DNA of 64,000 nucleotides, from NCBI GenBank assembly GCA_037176725.1, contig JAZBRS010000029.1, forward strand, positions 43,224,001 through 43,288,000, read 5' to 3'. Position 1 is the stretch's first letter, and each line of letters opens with the position of its first letter. A program made the position numbers and the translations under genes. Shown piece after piece: positions 44,413 to 57,702 of this stretch. The notes beneath the pieces were generated by a model, which saw nothing but the letters and a program-made list of their open reading frames with translations, was not told the DNA's origin and did no database searches. Source of the DNA: Posidonia oceanica (taxonomy: Eukaryota > Streptophyta > Magnoliopsida > Alismatales > Posidoniaceae).

Positions 44413-47400
44413 CGGCAGGCTTGGACCCTTGGAGCCCTCTTGGTGATTGCTGGATCAAACCCCAACCAAACCCTAACCCTAATCCTCCTCTCCACCCTTC
44501 AAAAACAGCCCATTTTGACCTAAACCTTTACCCCCCTTCCCAACCTCAAAACCTAACCAAAATCCATAGGAAAACCCACCACTATCCACTCAACAAACCT
44601 ACCCAAAGACCTAGGAATTTCCAAACCTAACCCATTCCCAAAAACCCTAGAAAACTTAGGAGAAACTACCCTTCTTCTACACCTTGAAACCCCTCCAAAA
44701 CCTCCTTAGAATCAGACCAAAACTTCAGAACTAACACTTCAAATCCTAGACTACCCACTCATCAATTCTCACCCCATTCCAAGACCTTTAAGACCCTCTT
44801 TCACCCAAATTATCCTCTTCTCTCTCTGGAATTATCATTTTCTCTCTCCTCTCTCTCTCCTGATTATCATCTCTCTTTTCATCCCCTTCTTATCCCTTTT
44901 CTGGTCTGGCTGTGGGCCCCCTCCGTGCTTCTATCCTTCCTCTATCTTATCCCTATTTTTACTTTATTTTTAACACTTTTTCTGAATTTTAAAAATCGTT
45001 TTCCTCCAACCTATCTCTTTTCCTCTTATTTCCCTCTTTTTTCCATTTCTTTCTTCCTTCTCTTTTCCTTTTCTCCCTCTTGCAAAAATCCACAAAAACC
45101 CATAAAAATCTGTAAAACCTCAAAACATAAAAGGAACAAATCAGAACCCTAAGAAAAACAATTAAAAAATGTTAAAAAAGCAATTAACAACTTAAACTTA
45201 ACTAAAGCAAGCTAAAAAGAAAACAAAACATGCAAACTAAAAAATGCAATACAAATCAAAAGAAAACACTGAAAAATCAAGGAAAAAGCTAAAATAAAAT
45301 CAAAACCCACCAAAGGTAAAAACCCATCAGAAGAAGTAAAAAACAAACCCAAAAAGAAGAATTAAAAAATCAAACACTAAAACAAGTAATTAAAGAAGGC
45401 AAAAGACCTAACCTAATAAACATAAGAAAAACAAGTTAAAAACTTAATTAAAAAAGAAAAGAAAAACACATCTGAAAGACTTGAAGACATTCTATCAAAC
45501 CAGAAAAATCTAAATAAAAACTTCAAGAAAAAATCAACAAATAAAAATCAAAACACAACTTAAAAGACCTAAGAAGGAAAAACCCTAAAAAGACTAAAAC
45601 TTAAGAACCTAAAACCAACCCTAAATTAATACGAAATAAATCCTAAAAAATCCTAATCAATATTCTAAGTGTCCAACAAGGGAAACATAATTTTCAAAAT
45701 AATTTAAAAAAGGTTTAACAAACATTTAATCAAGAGAAAACTAATTAAAAGCAAAACCAAAACCCTAAAACCCTCATTAAGCCCAAAACACATTAATCAA
45801 CTCAAAATGACCATTAAAAATCTTAATTAAAATCCTAACCTACAGCACCATCCTTCTGGCATTTTTATTTATTTTTAGTTTATTTTTACTTATTTTATTT
45901 CCCCATTCTACCCTCTCTTTCCTTCTCACTTCTCTCTTTCTTTCTTTCTTTTCGTTACTGGGCCCTGTGGCCCGTTTCTTCTTTTTATTTCTATTTTTGT
46001 TTTCTTCCTTCGGCCCACAGTCCGACCCACGCACTCCGTCCTCCTCCTTCTCCTTCTACAAATTTCTTCTGCAATTCTTCCCGCAACGGCCGGCTGCCAT
46101 TCCCTCCTCCCATTTGAATTTTGAAGCTCCATCATTTCAGTCTACAGCAGCCCGCCGTCTCCTCCATCTCAGCACCAAATTCGGAGCCGGTCGCCCCGTC
46201 CCCTCCGCTGCAGTAACCGCCGGCCGAGTTTGAATTCTCAGCTCGCGCCCAGCAGCGTCCCCTCCGGATATAAGCCGTCCGTTCCTTCAATCCAAAAAAA
46301 AGGAGAACCAGTGTGAGCGAGCCAGAGTGAGCAATCCAGAGCAATCAGAGCAAACCCAGAGAGAGGCCAGAATCCGGATTCTCCTTCCACCTGTGCGACC
46401 TTCCTTCTCCTCTGCACTTCTTTCAATTCCAGAGAAAAGAGAGAGGAGAAGAGAGTGTCTGAGGGAGGCCTTGGCATCCCGGAGAGAGAAGCCCTCATCA
46501 GAGCCTAATCCCCCCACCCAGTCCTCCTCTTTTCTTCTCTGAAAAATTCAGCAAACTTCCTTCTTTCTTTTCCAATACCCCAGCACCACTTCAAGCCTCC
46601 ATCTTTCTCCCAATTACTCCCCCAACTTCACCCAACACACAGCCAGTTCCCTTCACCATCTCCCGGCCATTCCACCACCCAAATCACTACCTAATCCCTC
46701 TGAAAGCCAACTGCCCCCGACCTGAACCCATTTCCCAATTCCCTTCACTCCCGTCCACCAGATCCCACCAAAATCCACCCAGACATTCACCAGCATCCCA
46801 CCTTTCCAGAGCCCCAGACCTCCAACCCTAACTTTCACCACAGATCCCAAACAACACAACAAACACCTGCATCAGCCACTGACCAGAAATTCGACCCAGC
46901 TCCAATTCCACTCCACGCCTTCCAGAAACCCTCTCCAAGCATCCAACGTCACTCGCCAGACTTCCAGCAACCTCCCGGAGGGCTTCACTCCACCAGACGA
47001 GCAGCAACAACTCCCCCCGGCCTCCGGCTGCCACCCTGAACCCACAACCTACCGGATTTCCCTCCAGTCTTCGCAGCTCACGTCTGACCACCTGGGAAGC
47101 ACCGGAGGGACGTTATGAAGCGGTTCCAATCTTCGCGAGCAGCCGGCGACGCCCGCAGCGACCGGACGGCCTTCACCGGCGACTGCTGAAGCCGCCGACG
47201 TCGGGAGGACATCTCAGGCGCGGAAAAAGGTAACCATTGCTTCCCTTAGCTTCCTCTTCTTCTTCTCTTGCTTCCCCAACCTTTAGAATAGATTTTCCGG
47301 TCCTCCTGCTCCGTCCTCGACTCGCCGGACAGCGTCTCTTCTCCGGCGCCGGCTGCTGTTCCTCCGGACGCTCCGACCAGCAAGAAGGTCCCCGGTTGGT

Positions 47401-50283
47401 TCCCTGAGCTCCGCACGGTCGCCGGCCACGCCCTCCGCCAGTCCCGCGCATCCTCAGCCTCCCCTGTCGGCGGCCACGAGCTCTGGAAGCTTTCTGCTAC
47501 AGTGCTCGTCGCCGTCGACGAGCTACTGTTCATTTATTTCTTTTGTTATATAGTTTTAGGTGTAAATATTGCATATCTGCCTTAAGTTTTTTAATTTTTG
47601 CGCTTCAGTCCTCCTGCCATTTACTCTGCTTAGTTTTTAATTAAATACTATGCTAAATTGCTGTTTTTATTTATGTTTTTCAGTATTTGCAATCTGGTCC
47701 ATTTACTGTGCTGTGCTGTTATAATATTTTGCATTTTAGCCCCTCTGTTTTCGTTTTTTGCATGTAAGTCTTGCACTAAATCAGTTAATTTAATTGCATT
47801 CATTTTACCATACTGCATTGCATTCTAAGTCCCTGCATGTTTCTGATTTTGCATGTAGGTCCATGCACTGTAGGAACTTAGCTTTTATTTTTGTTTTTTG
47901 CATACTGCATTGCACTTTTGCCCCTCTGTTTTTTCATTTTTGCATATAGGTCCTTTTTAAATGCACAGTAATCATTTTGCATACATTTTAGCTTATTGCA
48001 TTGCATTTTCAACCCTGCATTTTCAAAAAATTGCATATCAGTCCATGGTCAGTAATTTCAGAGCATGTTTTCCATATTAAATTGCATTTTTGCCCCTGCA
48101 TAATTTCAAAATCACACAAAGGTCCTTGCATCTTTTAAAAAATCATGTGAAAAGACCATTTTGCCTTTAGGTTGCATTCTAGCCCCTATGCCTACCAAAT
48201 TGCATATAGACCTTCCACTAGTATTCCCAGACTCCCTGGAACCTTGTTTTCTGGAAAATTTGCATTTTAGACCCCAGTTTTCTTAAAATTGCTTTCTGAT
48301 CCCTTTCTGCTTTTAAAACCTCTTTCAAAGCATACCCTCTTTTCAAAACACCTTTCTGAGCCTAGTTTTTTTGCAAAATGGACCTCTGTCCTCCCCTGTT
48401 TTCAAAATCCTTTCCCATGGACCCCTGTTTTCTGGAAAATTTGCATTTTTAGCCCCTTTTCTTTTCCAAAATGCCTTCTGAACTCCTGGTTTTTCCCAGT
48501 TACTTCTCTTTGCTTTTTCTTACTTTTGCATGCATCCTGCATTCATCTAGTCTTGCATATTTGCATCCCCTTTGCACACACCAAGCACTTTTAGCTCCCT
48601 TTCACTTGGGAGGACCTTTTACACATCCCTAGGACCTCCCGAACACCTAGATCTGTTCTTCTCCCCTGTTCTGGCCCTTCTGCCTTGGAGCTGCGATATC
48701 TTCCAATCCAGCCGTTGGATCTTCTCAAGTAAGCTGCCCAAGCGACCGCAGCGAAGCGCTCTTCAGCATGGACTAGACAGATCTTAGATCAGGCTCCCGG
48801 ATTTCCAGGTATGTCCTCCTGAACCCCTGCATTGCATTTGCATGCCATTTGCACAGTTTTCCTCGTTTTTGCTTTCTGTCTCTTTGACCATGTAGAATAG
48901 GACTTCCCCTTCCTGCTTGTCTATTCAGATCCTCGTTTCGCGTTTCCCCGTGTGTTTTGTGTTGCGTTCTTCCTGGATTTGCCATTTAATGTGACTTTCT
49001 TCCCCCTTTTCCACGATCCGATCGCATCGCGAGCTTTGGGCAGCGTGCGAGACACACCGTGGAACGGTTCAGCGGGAAACAGTCGCAAAGAGGTGGCAAT
49101 CCCTCCATAGGTCTTCACACCTACTCTGAGTGGTCCTAAACGACGTCTGTTCTTACACACACGTTGTTTTGCCTCCCCTTTGGCCTCTTCTAGCCTTTTT
49201 CTGCATTCTTGCATTTGCATGGCTTTTCCGAGGTTTTTGCTTCGCTGTTTTGGCACCGTTCCGCGTGCCCGCCCTTGTTTTGGCACCGTTTTGCGTGCCC
49301 TCCTGTTTTCTTGCCTTGTTTTGCGCGCTGCCTTGCTTTCTCGCCTGTTTTGCGTGCCGGTTTTATTCTTTCGCACCGTTTTGCGTGCCCTCCTGTTTTC
49401 TTGCCTTGTTTTGCACGCTGCCTTGCTTTCTCGCCTGTTTTGCGTGCCGGTTTTATTCTTTCGCTCCGTTTTGCGTGCCATTCTGTTTTCTCATCCCGTT
49501 TTGTGTGCCTTCCTGCTCTCTTGTCTCGTTTTGCGTGCTGTCTTGCTTTCTCGCTTGTTTTGCGTGTCGGTTTTATTCTTTCGCTCCGTTCTGCGTACCT
49601 TGCTCTTTTCTCGTCTAGTTTTGCGTGTTTTACGCAGTTTTCCCTTGCATGTCGATTGCATTGCATGGTTTCCTCGCTGTTTTGCTTTTTAACCTGCATT
49701 TGCATATAGGGCTGTGATGCTTACTGCCTGGAGTTCTCACGAGCTAGGTTTTCGCCTGGTTCGGAACACAAACGGCGTAGCTGAGCATTTAGAGAGCACG
49801 TTTACTTCCTTGCTTTGTTTCTTCCCACTTAGAGCACACCTTGAGCATTCATTTAGGCATTTATAGGCACATAGGCATTCAATCCTGCATTTCCCTGCGT
49901 ATGCGAGCGTAAGCCTAGAAAGATCGATTCTCGGGCGTGTCGGGGGTGCCTAACACCTTCCCCGCGCGTAACAGGAGTCCTTACCCTGTTTTTTGGCCCA
50001 CAATGACCGTACTGCCCTCATCCTAGGCTAGAGTCATCTCATTTGCATTTGTTTGCATTTGTTTTCCTTTGCATTGCTTTGCTTTGCATTTCTTGCTCGA
50101 TTTTGCGCGTTAATTCACGCATTTCCTCGATTTTTCTTGTCTCCCGTTAATAGACATGGTGGCGACTCTAATTTGTCTTATCTTTCCTTTTTCTCCTCGA
50201 TTTCAAGCGTTTTCGAGTCGAGCCCCTTCCTCGGATCCAATCGCCGCTAAATAGCGAGCCTGATTCCGATCGGGATCGCTACA
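44397..50283 (+). repeat. E3 shared LTR (3' LTR of unit 1, 5' LTR of unit 2)
   Basis: It starts directly after a PPT and ends CTACA directly before a PBS, so it serves both sides. The order of blocks is that of 22393-28295: A-rich 45085-45855, TATA-like 46269, donors GT 47230 and 48809, stem-loop 49009-49064, acceptors ending 49110 and 49709, GTTTTGCG array 49238-49630, near-invariant block about 49894-49980. It lacks about 20 bp present at 27100-27119. No coding sequence is supported. Confidence 0.92.
49238..49630 (+). repeat. GTTTTGCGTGCC array in the shared LTR
   Basis: Same composition and layout as 27250-27640, with scattered single-base differences. Not coding. Confidence 0.85.
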
Positions 50284-51614
50284 GTGGCGACTCCGCTGGG
50301 GAATAGACTAGACTCCGGCTTTCGTTCCCGGCTTTTCGCTCGCTTGTTTTGCAGTTTTGTCTGCCTTGTGTGCCTTCTTCGCCTGTTTTGTTCGCTTTTC
50401 TGTGCAAACTCCTAAGCGAGTCGCTTCGTAGCTACTTTGCTTAGGTTTTGCACCTCTTTTGTCTCGGTTTGCGCTTTCCTTTGCCTGGCTTTGCTCCTTT
50501 GCCTGTTTATTTACTTACTGCCTTGCTTGTGCCTTTATTTCCTTTACAGTCTGCTTACTTCTACCTTGCTTTATCTTACTTGCTCATTATGGCTTTAATT
50601 CTTGCACATTACATGTCTACATACTTTGTTTGGCTAAAATACATGCTTTTTGGATGTTGAATGCTTCTTTTACACCTTTGCTATGCCACTACACACGCAC
50701 ATACTATGCTTACATGCCTTTTGACTTGATGAATGCTTTTCTTCACCATCATGCCCACAAACACTCGCACATGCCATGAACATGCCTTTTGTTGTGTTGC
50801 ATGATGGTTGCTTGCCATTTTGACTGGTTGTCTTCCCTTTTGCACTTGCCATGCTTAGGATAGTAGAGACTTGTCTGCTTCCCCCATGGTTAACTAAAAA
50901 ATACAAGTAAAAAGAACTTCTAGGGGCAACTAGAGACTACAAACAATCCTTCACTCCCTTTGGTTAATAAAATGTGCAAGATAAAAAACTCTAATCATTT
51001 TGCATAAGCATCATATAGGGCATGCATTCTTCTCCTCTGAGTCCACCTACTAGTCTGCGAAGGATGGTTCCGGCCTCTTGTTCCACTGCTTTGGGCGTGG
51101 CATGAGTTGGTCGGTCCGTCCCCTCCTTGTCCGGGGGTCGTGTCGGTGTTAGTAGAGGGTACCACCCACGCTTTGGCGGGGTAGAGGCCACCAACGCACC
51201 ACCCTGTCATTACCTGAGCTTTGGGCCGGGAGTTAGACAGGGGACCTACTTTTTCTGACCTGAGTCGGTGACCCGTACATCCAGGGATACCCGGAGTAGA
51301 CAGCCTTGCTAGGAAACACTAGTTAGGTAAGGGGGGCATACTAGAAAGCATGCACATCATTCATGCCACTTAACTAACTCATTTGCATTCATCTTTTAGT
51401 TTCTAACCCTAATTTCCTTCTGTTGTGTCAGCGTGATCGGTAAGCAAGTTTCCCTTTGCCAGAGCTCGAGTATTGACCCTCGTTGACGCCCTTTTGCGAC
51501 TTAGTTCGCGGCCATTTCCCTTCCGAGCTATCCGCACTTGCGACGATAGCTCCTCTTAGGACTCACCGCTTGAATACCCGTCGCAGCCCTGTTCTCACGC
51601 GCTCTAGGTCAGCG
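50284..51614 (+). other. Unit 2 5' leader
   Basis: Near-identical to 28296-29626. The long stem-loop is at 50402-50453. Before gag, 'ccttctgttgtgtcag' ends in CAG and 'gatcggtaagcaag' follows; unit 1 differs here (CAA). A stop interrupts the frame upstream of gag, supporting ATG 51615 as the gag start. No gene is supported. Confidence 0.8.
50285..50302 (+). promoter_or_regulatory. Unit 2 primer binding site, tRNA-Arg
   Basis: TGGCGACTCCGCTGGGGA, identical to the site at 28297-28314, again following CTACAG. Its presence next to the shared LTR shows that a true second internal region starts here. Confidence 0.88.
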
Positions 51615-54600
51615 ATGGCCCAGTACGTTAGTGAGCCTTCTTTTACTCCTGTCACGGAGGGTGTTTCCGTTCTGGCCCCTCCGGTTGCTCTTTCTGTCCC
51701 CCTTGTTCCCCCTCCGACGCCAGGGTTTCCTCCTCTGACGTCTCTAGGTTCTCAGTACACCCCGGGACAGTGGCAAGCCTCCCTTCCTCCGGATCCGGTC
51801 GCCGAGTCAATCTTGACGGCCGCTACTCGCGCTCCGGAGACGCCACTGCCCCCTCCGTCCCAGGGATACGTCGCTTTCGACATCCCTTCCACCGCTGCTG
51901 CGACCTTTTCTGTAGATCCCCTCCTTCCCGGACCATCTGTGTCCGTGCCACTTGTTTCTCAATCCCCGCCGGCACTGCACTTCAGCGTCCCCACTGGCGA
52001 GACACCTGAGGCGCAGTACCAGCACCTGATGGAGCTTGCCCAGAGACTGCAGGGCATGGCTCTATCAGTTCGTCCTTCTTCTGTCTCTGTCGTCCCTGAG
52101 GTTCCTCCGAGGCCAGTTCCTGCATTTCATGCATCAACCTCTGCACCTCCGCCTCGACCATCGTCGCAACTGCTCACGGTTCCGACGATGGGGGCTCGTT
52201 TACCGCCTCCTCCTGCACAACACTTGGCACAGCATGCTCCACTTCCTTCTGGTGGTCAATCCTTTGGACCGGCTGGAGCCCAGTACCTCACTGGCTTGCT
52301 GTCTGGCACTCCGCCTGTACAGCAACTGGTGCTCCGTCATCCTCCCCCTATCCCAGCACAGCATGGCATTTATTCTTCTCCTCTTCACCAGGTCCAGCAT
52401 CCTGCATACACTCCTGCATACACGGTCCCCCAGCACGGATACGCCGGCCATCCCGTTGCTCCACCAGGCGACGCTATGGTAGATCTGGAGGAGCACTTAG
52501 GTGCGACCCATTCGGCGTATGTGCTCACTACCCCTGCTGATCCCTCTCCTACAACAGCAATTCCAGACCCCATCAATAACCGGATGGACGTCTTGGAGAA
52601 GGCACTGCGACTAGTGCAGGGTACTGAGCACCAGACCTACCAATTCCGGGACCTCTGCTGTTTTCCAGAGGCGGTACTCCCTCTGAAGTTCAAAATCCCG
52701 GACTTCGAAATGTATAATGGTAGGGGCTGCCTGTAGCACACCTGAAGGCGTATTGCGGTGATCTCGCTCAGCTTCAGGCCGACGAGAGATTGCTGATCCG
52801 CTTGTTCCAGAAAAGTTTGACCGGGCCGGCACTCAAGTGGTTCACATCACTCGATATGTCAGCCATCAAGACTTGGAACGACCTCAGTCAGGCGTTCCTG
52901 GAGCAATACTCCTTCAACCTCGATCTTGTCCCGAAGAGGGCGGACTTGATTGCCATCAAGCAGAACTCTAGCGAGCCGTTCGGGGAGTACGTCGGCCGCT
53001 GGCGCGCCCTTGCCTCTCAGGTTCGAGATAGACCCTCTGACGAGGAATCTATCGAGATCGTTATCAAAGGGGCGCAGCCGTCTCTCGGAGCTCTGCTTAG
53101 CATTCAGCCAGTCACTACTTTCGCGGCACTCATCAGAGCTGGAGCGCGCGTAGAGAGTTCTTTGCGGAGTGGCAACTTCCCAGCTCTCTCTGCGTTCGCT
53201 AAGCAGGCAGTGATAAGCAGCAACAGTGCCAACAGCGGCACCTTCAACAACAACAGCGGTAGCAGCAACAACCGCCCGAAGAGGAATGACTCGCCGAAAC
53301 CCGCTGTTGCATTCGTCGATTCTCCTACTGTGCCTGTTCGCTTGCCGTCTCGGCCTGCCCCAGCTTAGATGGTGTACGCTCCTGCACCTAGGAACCCGCA
53401 CACACCGCACATCACTACCACCGCTAGACCGGTCTATCCTGCCGCACCGGTTCAGCAAGGCTCACACCCAAGGCAAAGAAGACCACCCGCTGAGAGGAGG
53501 AATTTCCCACCACTGGTAGAACCACTCACGGACATCTTGCCGAAGGTGGCATCGCTCCTGAAGTTCCCGAAGGTCCGTCCACCGCCAAGCCCTCTGCCGC
53601 ATTGGTTTAGGCTGGACCTCTTCTGCAATTTCCATCGAAGCGTCGGGCATTCGACGGATAATTGCTTCTCCTTGCGGAACGCAATTCAGGACCTGATCGA
53701 ATCGGGAACGATTATGATCGACACGCACGAGGCTTCCACTCAAGCACGCACTCATACATCTGCATCTCCAGCTGTTCCCCCGCATTCTGGCATCGTCCGC
53801 CAACCTTACCGGAGCACTCTTATCCGGGAGGGGCGGGAACCTCAGGCGTCCATTCTGTCTTTCCTTCTGGGCCTGCTACTTCTGTAGTAAACCCTTCTGA
53901 TCTTATCTCTGACATCTCTGAGCCTTTCCCAGTCAGTCTCTATCTCGCGGCAGTTGCCGGCTCCGAGTCGGGAATCCATTTGATCCGACCGCGTGCCAGG
54001 CCGGAGTGCCCTCTCGCGCCTCCCACCATGCTCCCTCAGGCTCAATCTCCTGTACAGCTCTTAGCTAGAGCCCAGCCTAGTTCTCCCATTCACCTTTTAG
54101 GGCAGCCTCAGCTACACCTTCTAGGCAGACCTCAACCTGCCCCAGCCTTCCCACCCCAACAACCATACCCACTAAATAGACCTCAACATCCTGTAGGTCC
54201 CCCTGTAACCCCTCCTGTGCTCGCAGCACATGCTCCAGTCGTCATTGATTTGACCCTGGACACCCATCGCGTCCCTTACAGCTACGCCACAGAAATGCGC
54301 GCGGAAGTAACGTGATCGGGGAGGGTTTATGGGCCCCCAGCACCGGCAACTAGGCCAACTCACCCTGGACCTGTTATACCCCCACCCTCAAGCCAACCCT
54401 TAGCAGATCCAACCCCGAGCCAGCCTATAGTTAGCCAAATCCCTAGCCAACCTGTAGTAGCCCAGCTTCCTGCCACTACCCCCTTAGAACCTACTAGAAC
54501 CACCCCTCCAGTTGCTAGGAGGAGCCAACCCAAAGCAGACCTAACCTCCCAGCTTAAGAAAGTCAAAGCCGACATCTCCATCTAGGATTTGATCCACACA

Positions 54601-54711
54601 TCTGCCGAGCACCGCGAGGCTTTTTTTCGCGTGTTCCAGGGTGCTCGTGTGTCCCAGTCCATTGAGCCTTCTGCCTTGGAGAGCATGGTTGGGTTAATCG
54701 CAGAGCCCCAG
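51615..54711 (+). pseudogene. gag: Unit 2 gag, multiply broken
   Basis: This copy lacks the early frameshift of unit 1 but has others: a one-base loss near 52731, TAG 53366-53368 (CAG in unit 1), a one-base loss near 53810, TGA 54313-54315 (CGA in unit 1) and TAG 54583-54585 (TGG in unit 1). The gag core and zinc knuckle are otherwise recognisable at about 52680-53190 and 53615-53665. At its end, unit 2 has CAG (54709-54711) where unit 1 has the amber codon, so here gag would read straight into pol. Confidence 0.88.
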
Positions 54712-57702
54712 GTCATCTCTTTTACAAGTGATGAGCTGCCTCCGGCAGGGATTAATCACAACCAGCCCCTATTCGTCACGGTGCAGTTCAAAAACTTTCG
54801 CATTCCTCTAACACTGGTTGATAACGGGTCAAGCCTTAATGTCTGACCTTTGCGTACAGCAATCAGGCTCGGATTCAAAGCCGAGGATATCACGCCAGCC
54901 GTGAAGGGAATGACTGCTTTTGACAACACTCACCATGACGCTCTAGGGATTCTGATTATCCCTCTGGCTATCGGTCCGGTCGTCTTCGACGTAGAATTCT
55001 ACGTCGTCGACTTGAAGCCTAACTTCAATCTTCTGCTTGGGTGCCCTTGGCTCCACAAGCATCAGGTCCTTCCTTCGACCCTCCATCGATTGATAAAGTA
55101 CCGTCGTGGCGATGATGTCATCGTCGTCATGGCGGAGAACTTTGAGAAGGAGCGGATTGAAGCAGTCTCCCCCGTGTCTTCGCAATCTATCCCGTTTGAC
55201 CCCGAGACTTCTGAAGCCCTCTATCGCGTTAACCGGTGCGAGCCGGTTAACTTTGTTCCTAATCTTGAACATGTCAACTCCCTGACCGTTCACAACAACC
55301 CCTTTCGAATGGTCGAGAATGTATGTCACAGGTGGGGTTACATAAAGGGTACGCCGCTCGGGCGTCACAGCCAAGGGATCGCGGAGCCGATCGTAGCAGT
55401 AGAGCGAAGGAAATCTGAAGGCCTTTGCTACAAACCCAAGCCCAATGAAGATCACTGCTTCCAGCTCAAAGCCCATGCACCAGCCATTCCTAGAGACCTC
55501 ACTAACTTTACCAGTGCAGGAATTCTGGGATCAACTGATTACCAAGTCACAGCGCCGGCAGAGGATTGGGTGTGTATTGAGGACTACTACTCGGATGGGG
55601 AGCAGTCTGATGCAACAGAGGCAGTCCCAATCAACTCAGCAGAAACAGTGGTCAGAGCAGAGGCCCCACAGTCAGTTTATTTAGCTCTCCCTCTGGCAGA
55701 AACAGCAGGCAGCTCGGCAGGCCCTGTGGCAGATGCAAGTTCTCATCCTTCAGCAGCCACATCAGCTCCTCAGGAGCAGACAGCAGCAGTGCAGGAGACA
55801 GAGACACTCCTCTTGGCAGAACCAAGTATGCTACCAGCGGTCACAAACACATCAGTGCCACTGCCCCCATCTCTGGAGGGGCAGTCCATCAACTCAGTCA
55901 GCAGCGTGGCCCAGCCCGCTCCCTCGGCATCATCTTCAGGAATGCAGCTGGCGCAGTCCGCTCCGCATTCTCCTGACAACCTGCAGCAGCTCTCATGGCA
56001 AGACCCCATGGCGTCAGAGGCTGCACTCCCTCAGTCACGGCCCGACACAAAAGGCCAACTGAGCACTACATTCTCTGGGCCCTTGAGCCCTTCAAAGAGC
56101 ACCCCTGCTTATTCTCCAGCAGTGACCCTGGAAGCTTATCCATCAGTAGCACCGCTGACCTGTCTTTTTGGGCCTTCTACATCAGAATTGCCATCAGCGG
56201 ACGCGCCCGTGAACCAGATCATGCAGACTCCAAGGGCGGCGATCCATCTTGCAGCCGGGCCAGTGCCGTAGGCCCCCGGCGCCTACTACGTCGACTCCCC
56301 CTCAGACAAAGAAGAAGGAGTGGCGATAGAAGCCCAGGTCGATTCTTGGATGTCCGACCTAGAGTTGCTTTATCAAGAACAACTCAAGTCAATAGCAGAA
56401 GACCTGGCAGACCACCAAGCTACAGAAAGGAAAGGAAAAGCCGTAGTTACGGATCCTCCTCTGCAAGGGGACCATGCTTCTATCATGGTCCTAGAAGACT
56501 CAGCAGCGCCGGACTCCCCTAGACCAGATGAGCTCATCACTCTTCAACCAGAAGGCGGGTCTAGGTGGTTTGTGCAACCCATGCCTCACCTGAGCAATGC
56601 ATCAAGCGGCAGTGACCAGATCAGCCGCCAGTCCGGCGTATCCTCCACGAGCACACTAGAAGACCCAGAGAGGGGAGCATCAGCAGCAGATGTAGCAGCA
56701 GCAGAGCAGAATGCCTCAGCAGCCTCAGCAGCACAGTCAGCAGAGCAGTCAGCAGTATCAGCAGCAGAGTCAGTTGAGCCCTCAGCAGAATCAGCAGAGC
56801 ACTCAGCAGAATCAGTCAGGTCAGAGCAAGCAGTAGAAGGAGTTGCTGGGAAGGAGGTCGCGCACCGAGGCTACAAGAATACTCGAGTGAGCGTGACCAT
56901 CCTGAAGCGTCACCAGGGCCAAGCAGCGGAACACATGCACTCTTTCGACATCACAAGTCCTTCTTTTGAGAAAGAGATCCTCTCAGAACTTGTTGCTTAT
57001 GGAGAAGAGGATGATACGGGCATGGATGAGACTGACGAACCTTTGCCCAAGTTCCGGTCCTATGACGACGACCCAGAAGGCCCCAACCTCCATGTTGAAG
57101 AAGAAACGGAGGTTGTTAACATTGGCACGGCTGAGGAAGTCAGAGAAGTTTGCATCAGTGCCCAGTTGTCCGCCCAGGCTCGAGCTGAATTCATCGCATT
57201 CCTGAAAGAGTATGCGGATGTCTTCGCCTGGAGTTATGAAGATATGGTCGGCCTTGACGTAGAGATAGTGGTGCACAAAACTGCCATTAAATCCAGATGC
57301 CAAGCCAGTAAAGCAGAAACTAAGAAGATGGCGACCACAATGGCTGCTCATGATCAAAGAAGAAATAATGAAGCAGCTTGGAGTCAACTTTTTGAAAGTC
57401 GTTCTTTACCCTGAATGGCTGGCAAACATTGTACCTGTGCCCAAGAAAGATGGCCGAATCCGGATCTGCATCGACTATAGGGACCTGAACAAGGCGAGTC
57501 CCAAGGACAACTTTCCATTGCCCCACATTGACGTCCTAGTCGACAATACAGCAGGTCACAAGATGCTCTCCTTCATTGACGGCTTCTCTGGATACAATCA
57601 GATCAAAATGGCAGAAGAAGACATGGAAAAGACTTCATTCATCACCCCTTGGGGAGTCTTCTGCTACCAAGTCATGCCGTTCGGCCTGAAGAATGCTGGT
57701 GC
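54712..57702 (+). pseudogene. pol: Unit 2 pol, 5' part (protease to RT), cut by E4
   Basis: Near-identical to 32725-35712. Breaks: TGA 54844-54846, TAG 56269-56271 (CAG in unit 1), and an inserted base near 57280 that shifts the frame before RT. The protease DNGS is kept at about 54820-54831. RT runs to 'KNAGA' at 57702, where E4 is inserted; it continues at 63421. Confidence 0.9.
57698..57702 (+). other. Left target-site duplicate of E4
   Basis: GGTGC directly precedes the E4 LTR. Unit 1 has 'ggtgcaacc' uninterrupted at the same place. The right copy at 63421-63425 is GTTGC, one base different. Confidence 0.85.

Larger units (their letters stand above)
22393..50283 (+). mobile_element. E3 unit 1: complete Tat/Ogre-type LTR retrotransposon, about 27.9 kb
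   Basis: All parts are present: 5' LTR (22393-28295), PBS, leader, gag, pol, spacer, extra ORF, repeat-rich 3' region, PPT and 3' LTR (44397-50283). The LTRs are near-identical over the stretches compared, the main difference being about 20 bp missing near 49106 between two 'ccctcc' copies, so insertion was fairly recent. The length is within the large size range known for Ogre-like elements. Gag carries a frameshift and a stop, but pol and the extra ORF are open. It continues without a break into a second internal region that shares its 3' LTR. Confidence 0.9.
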
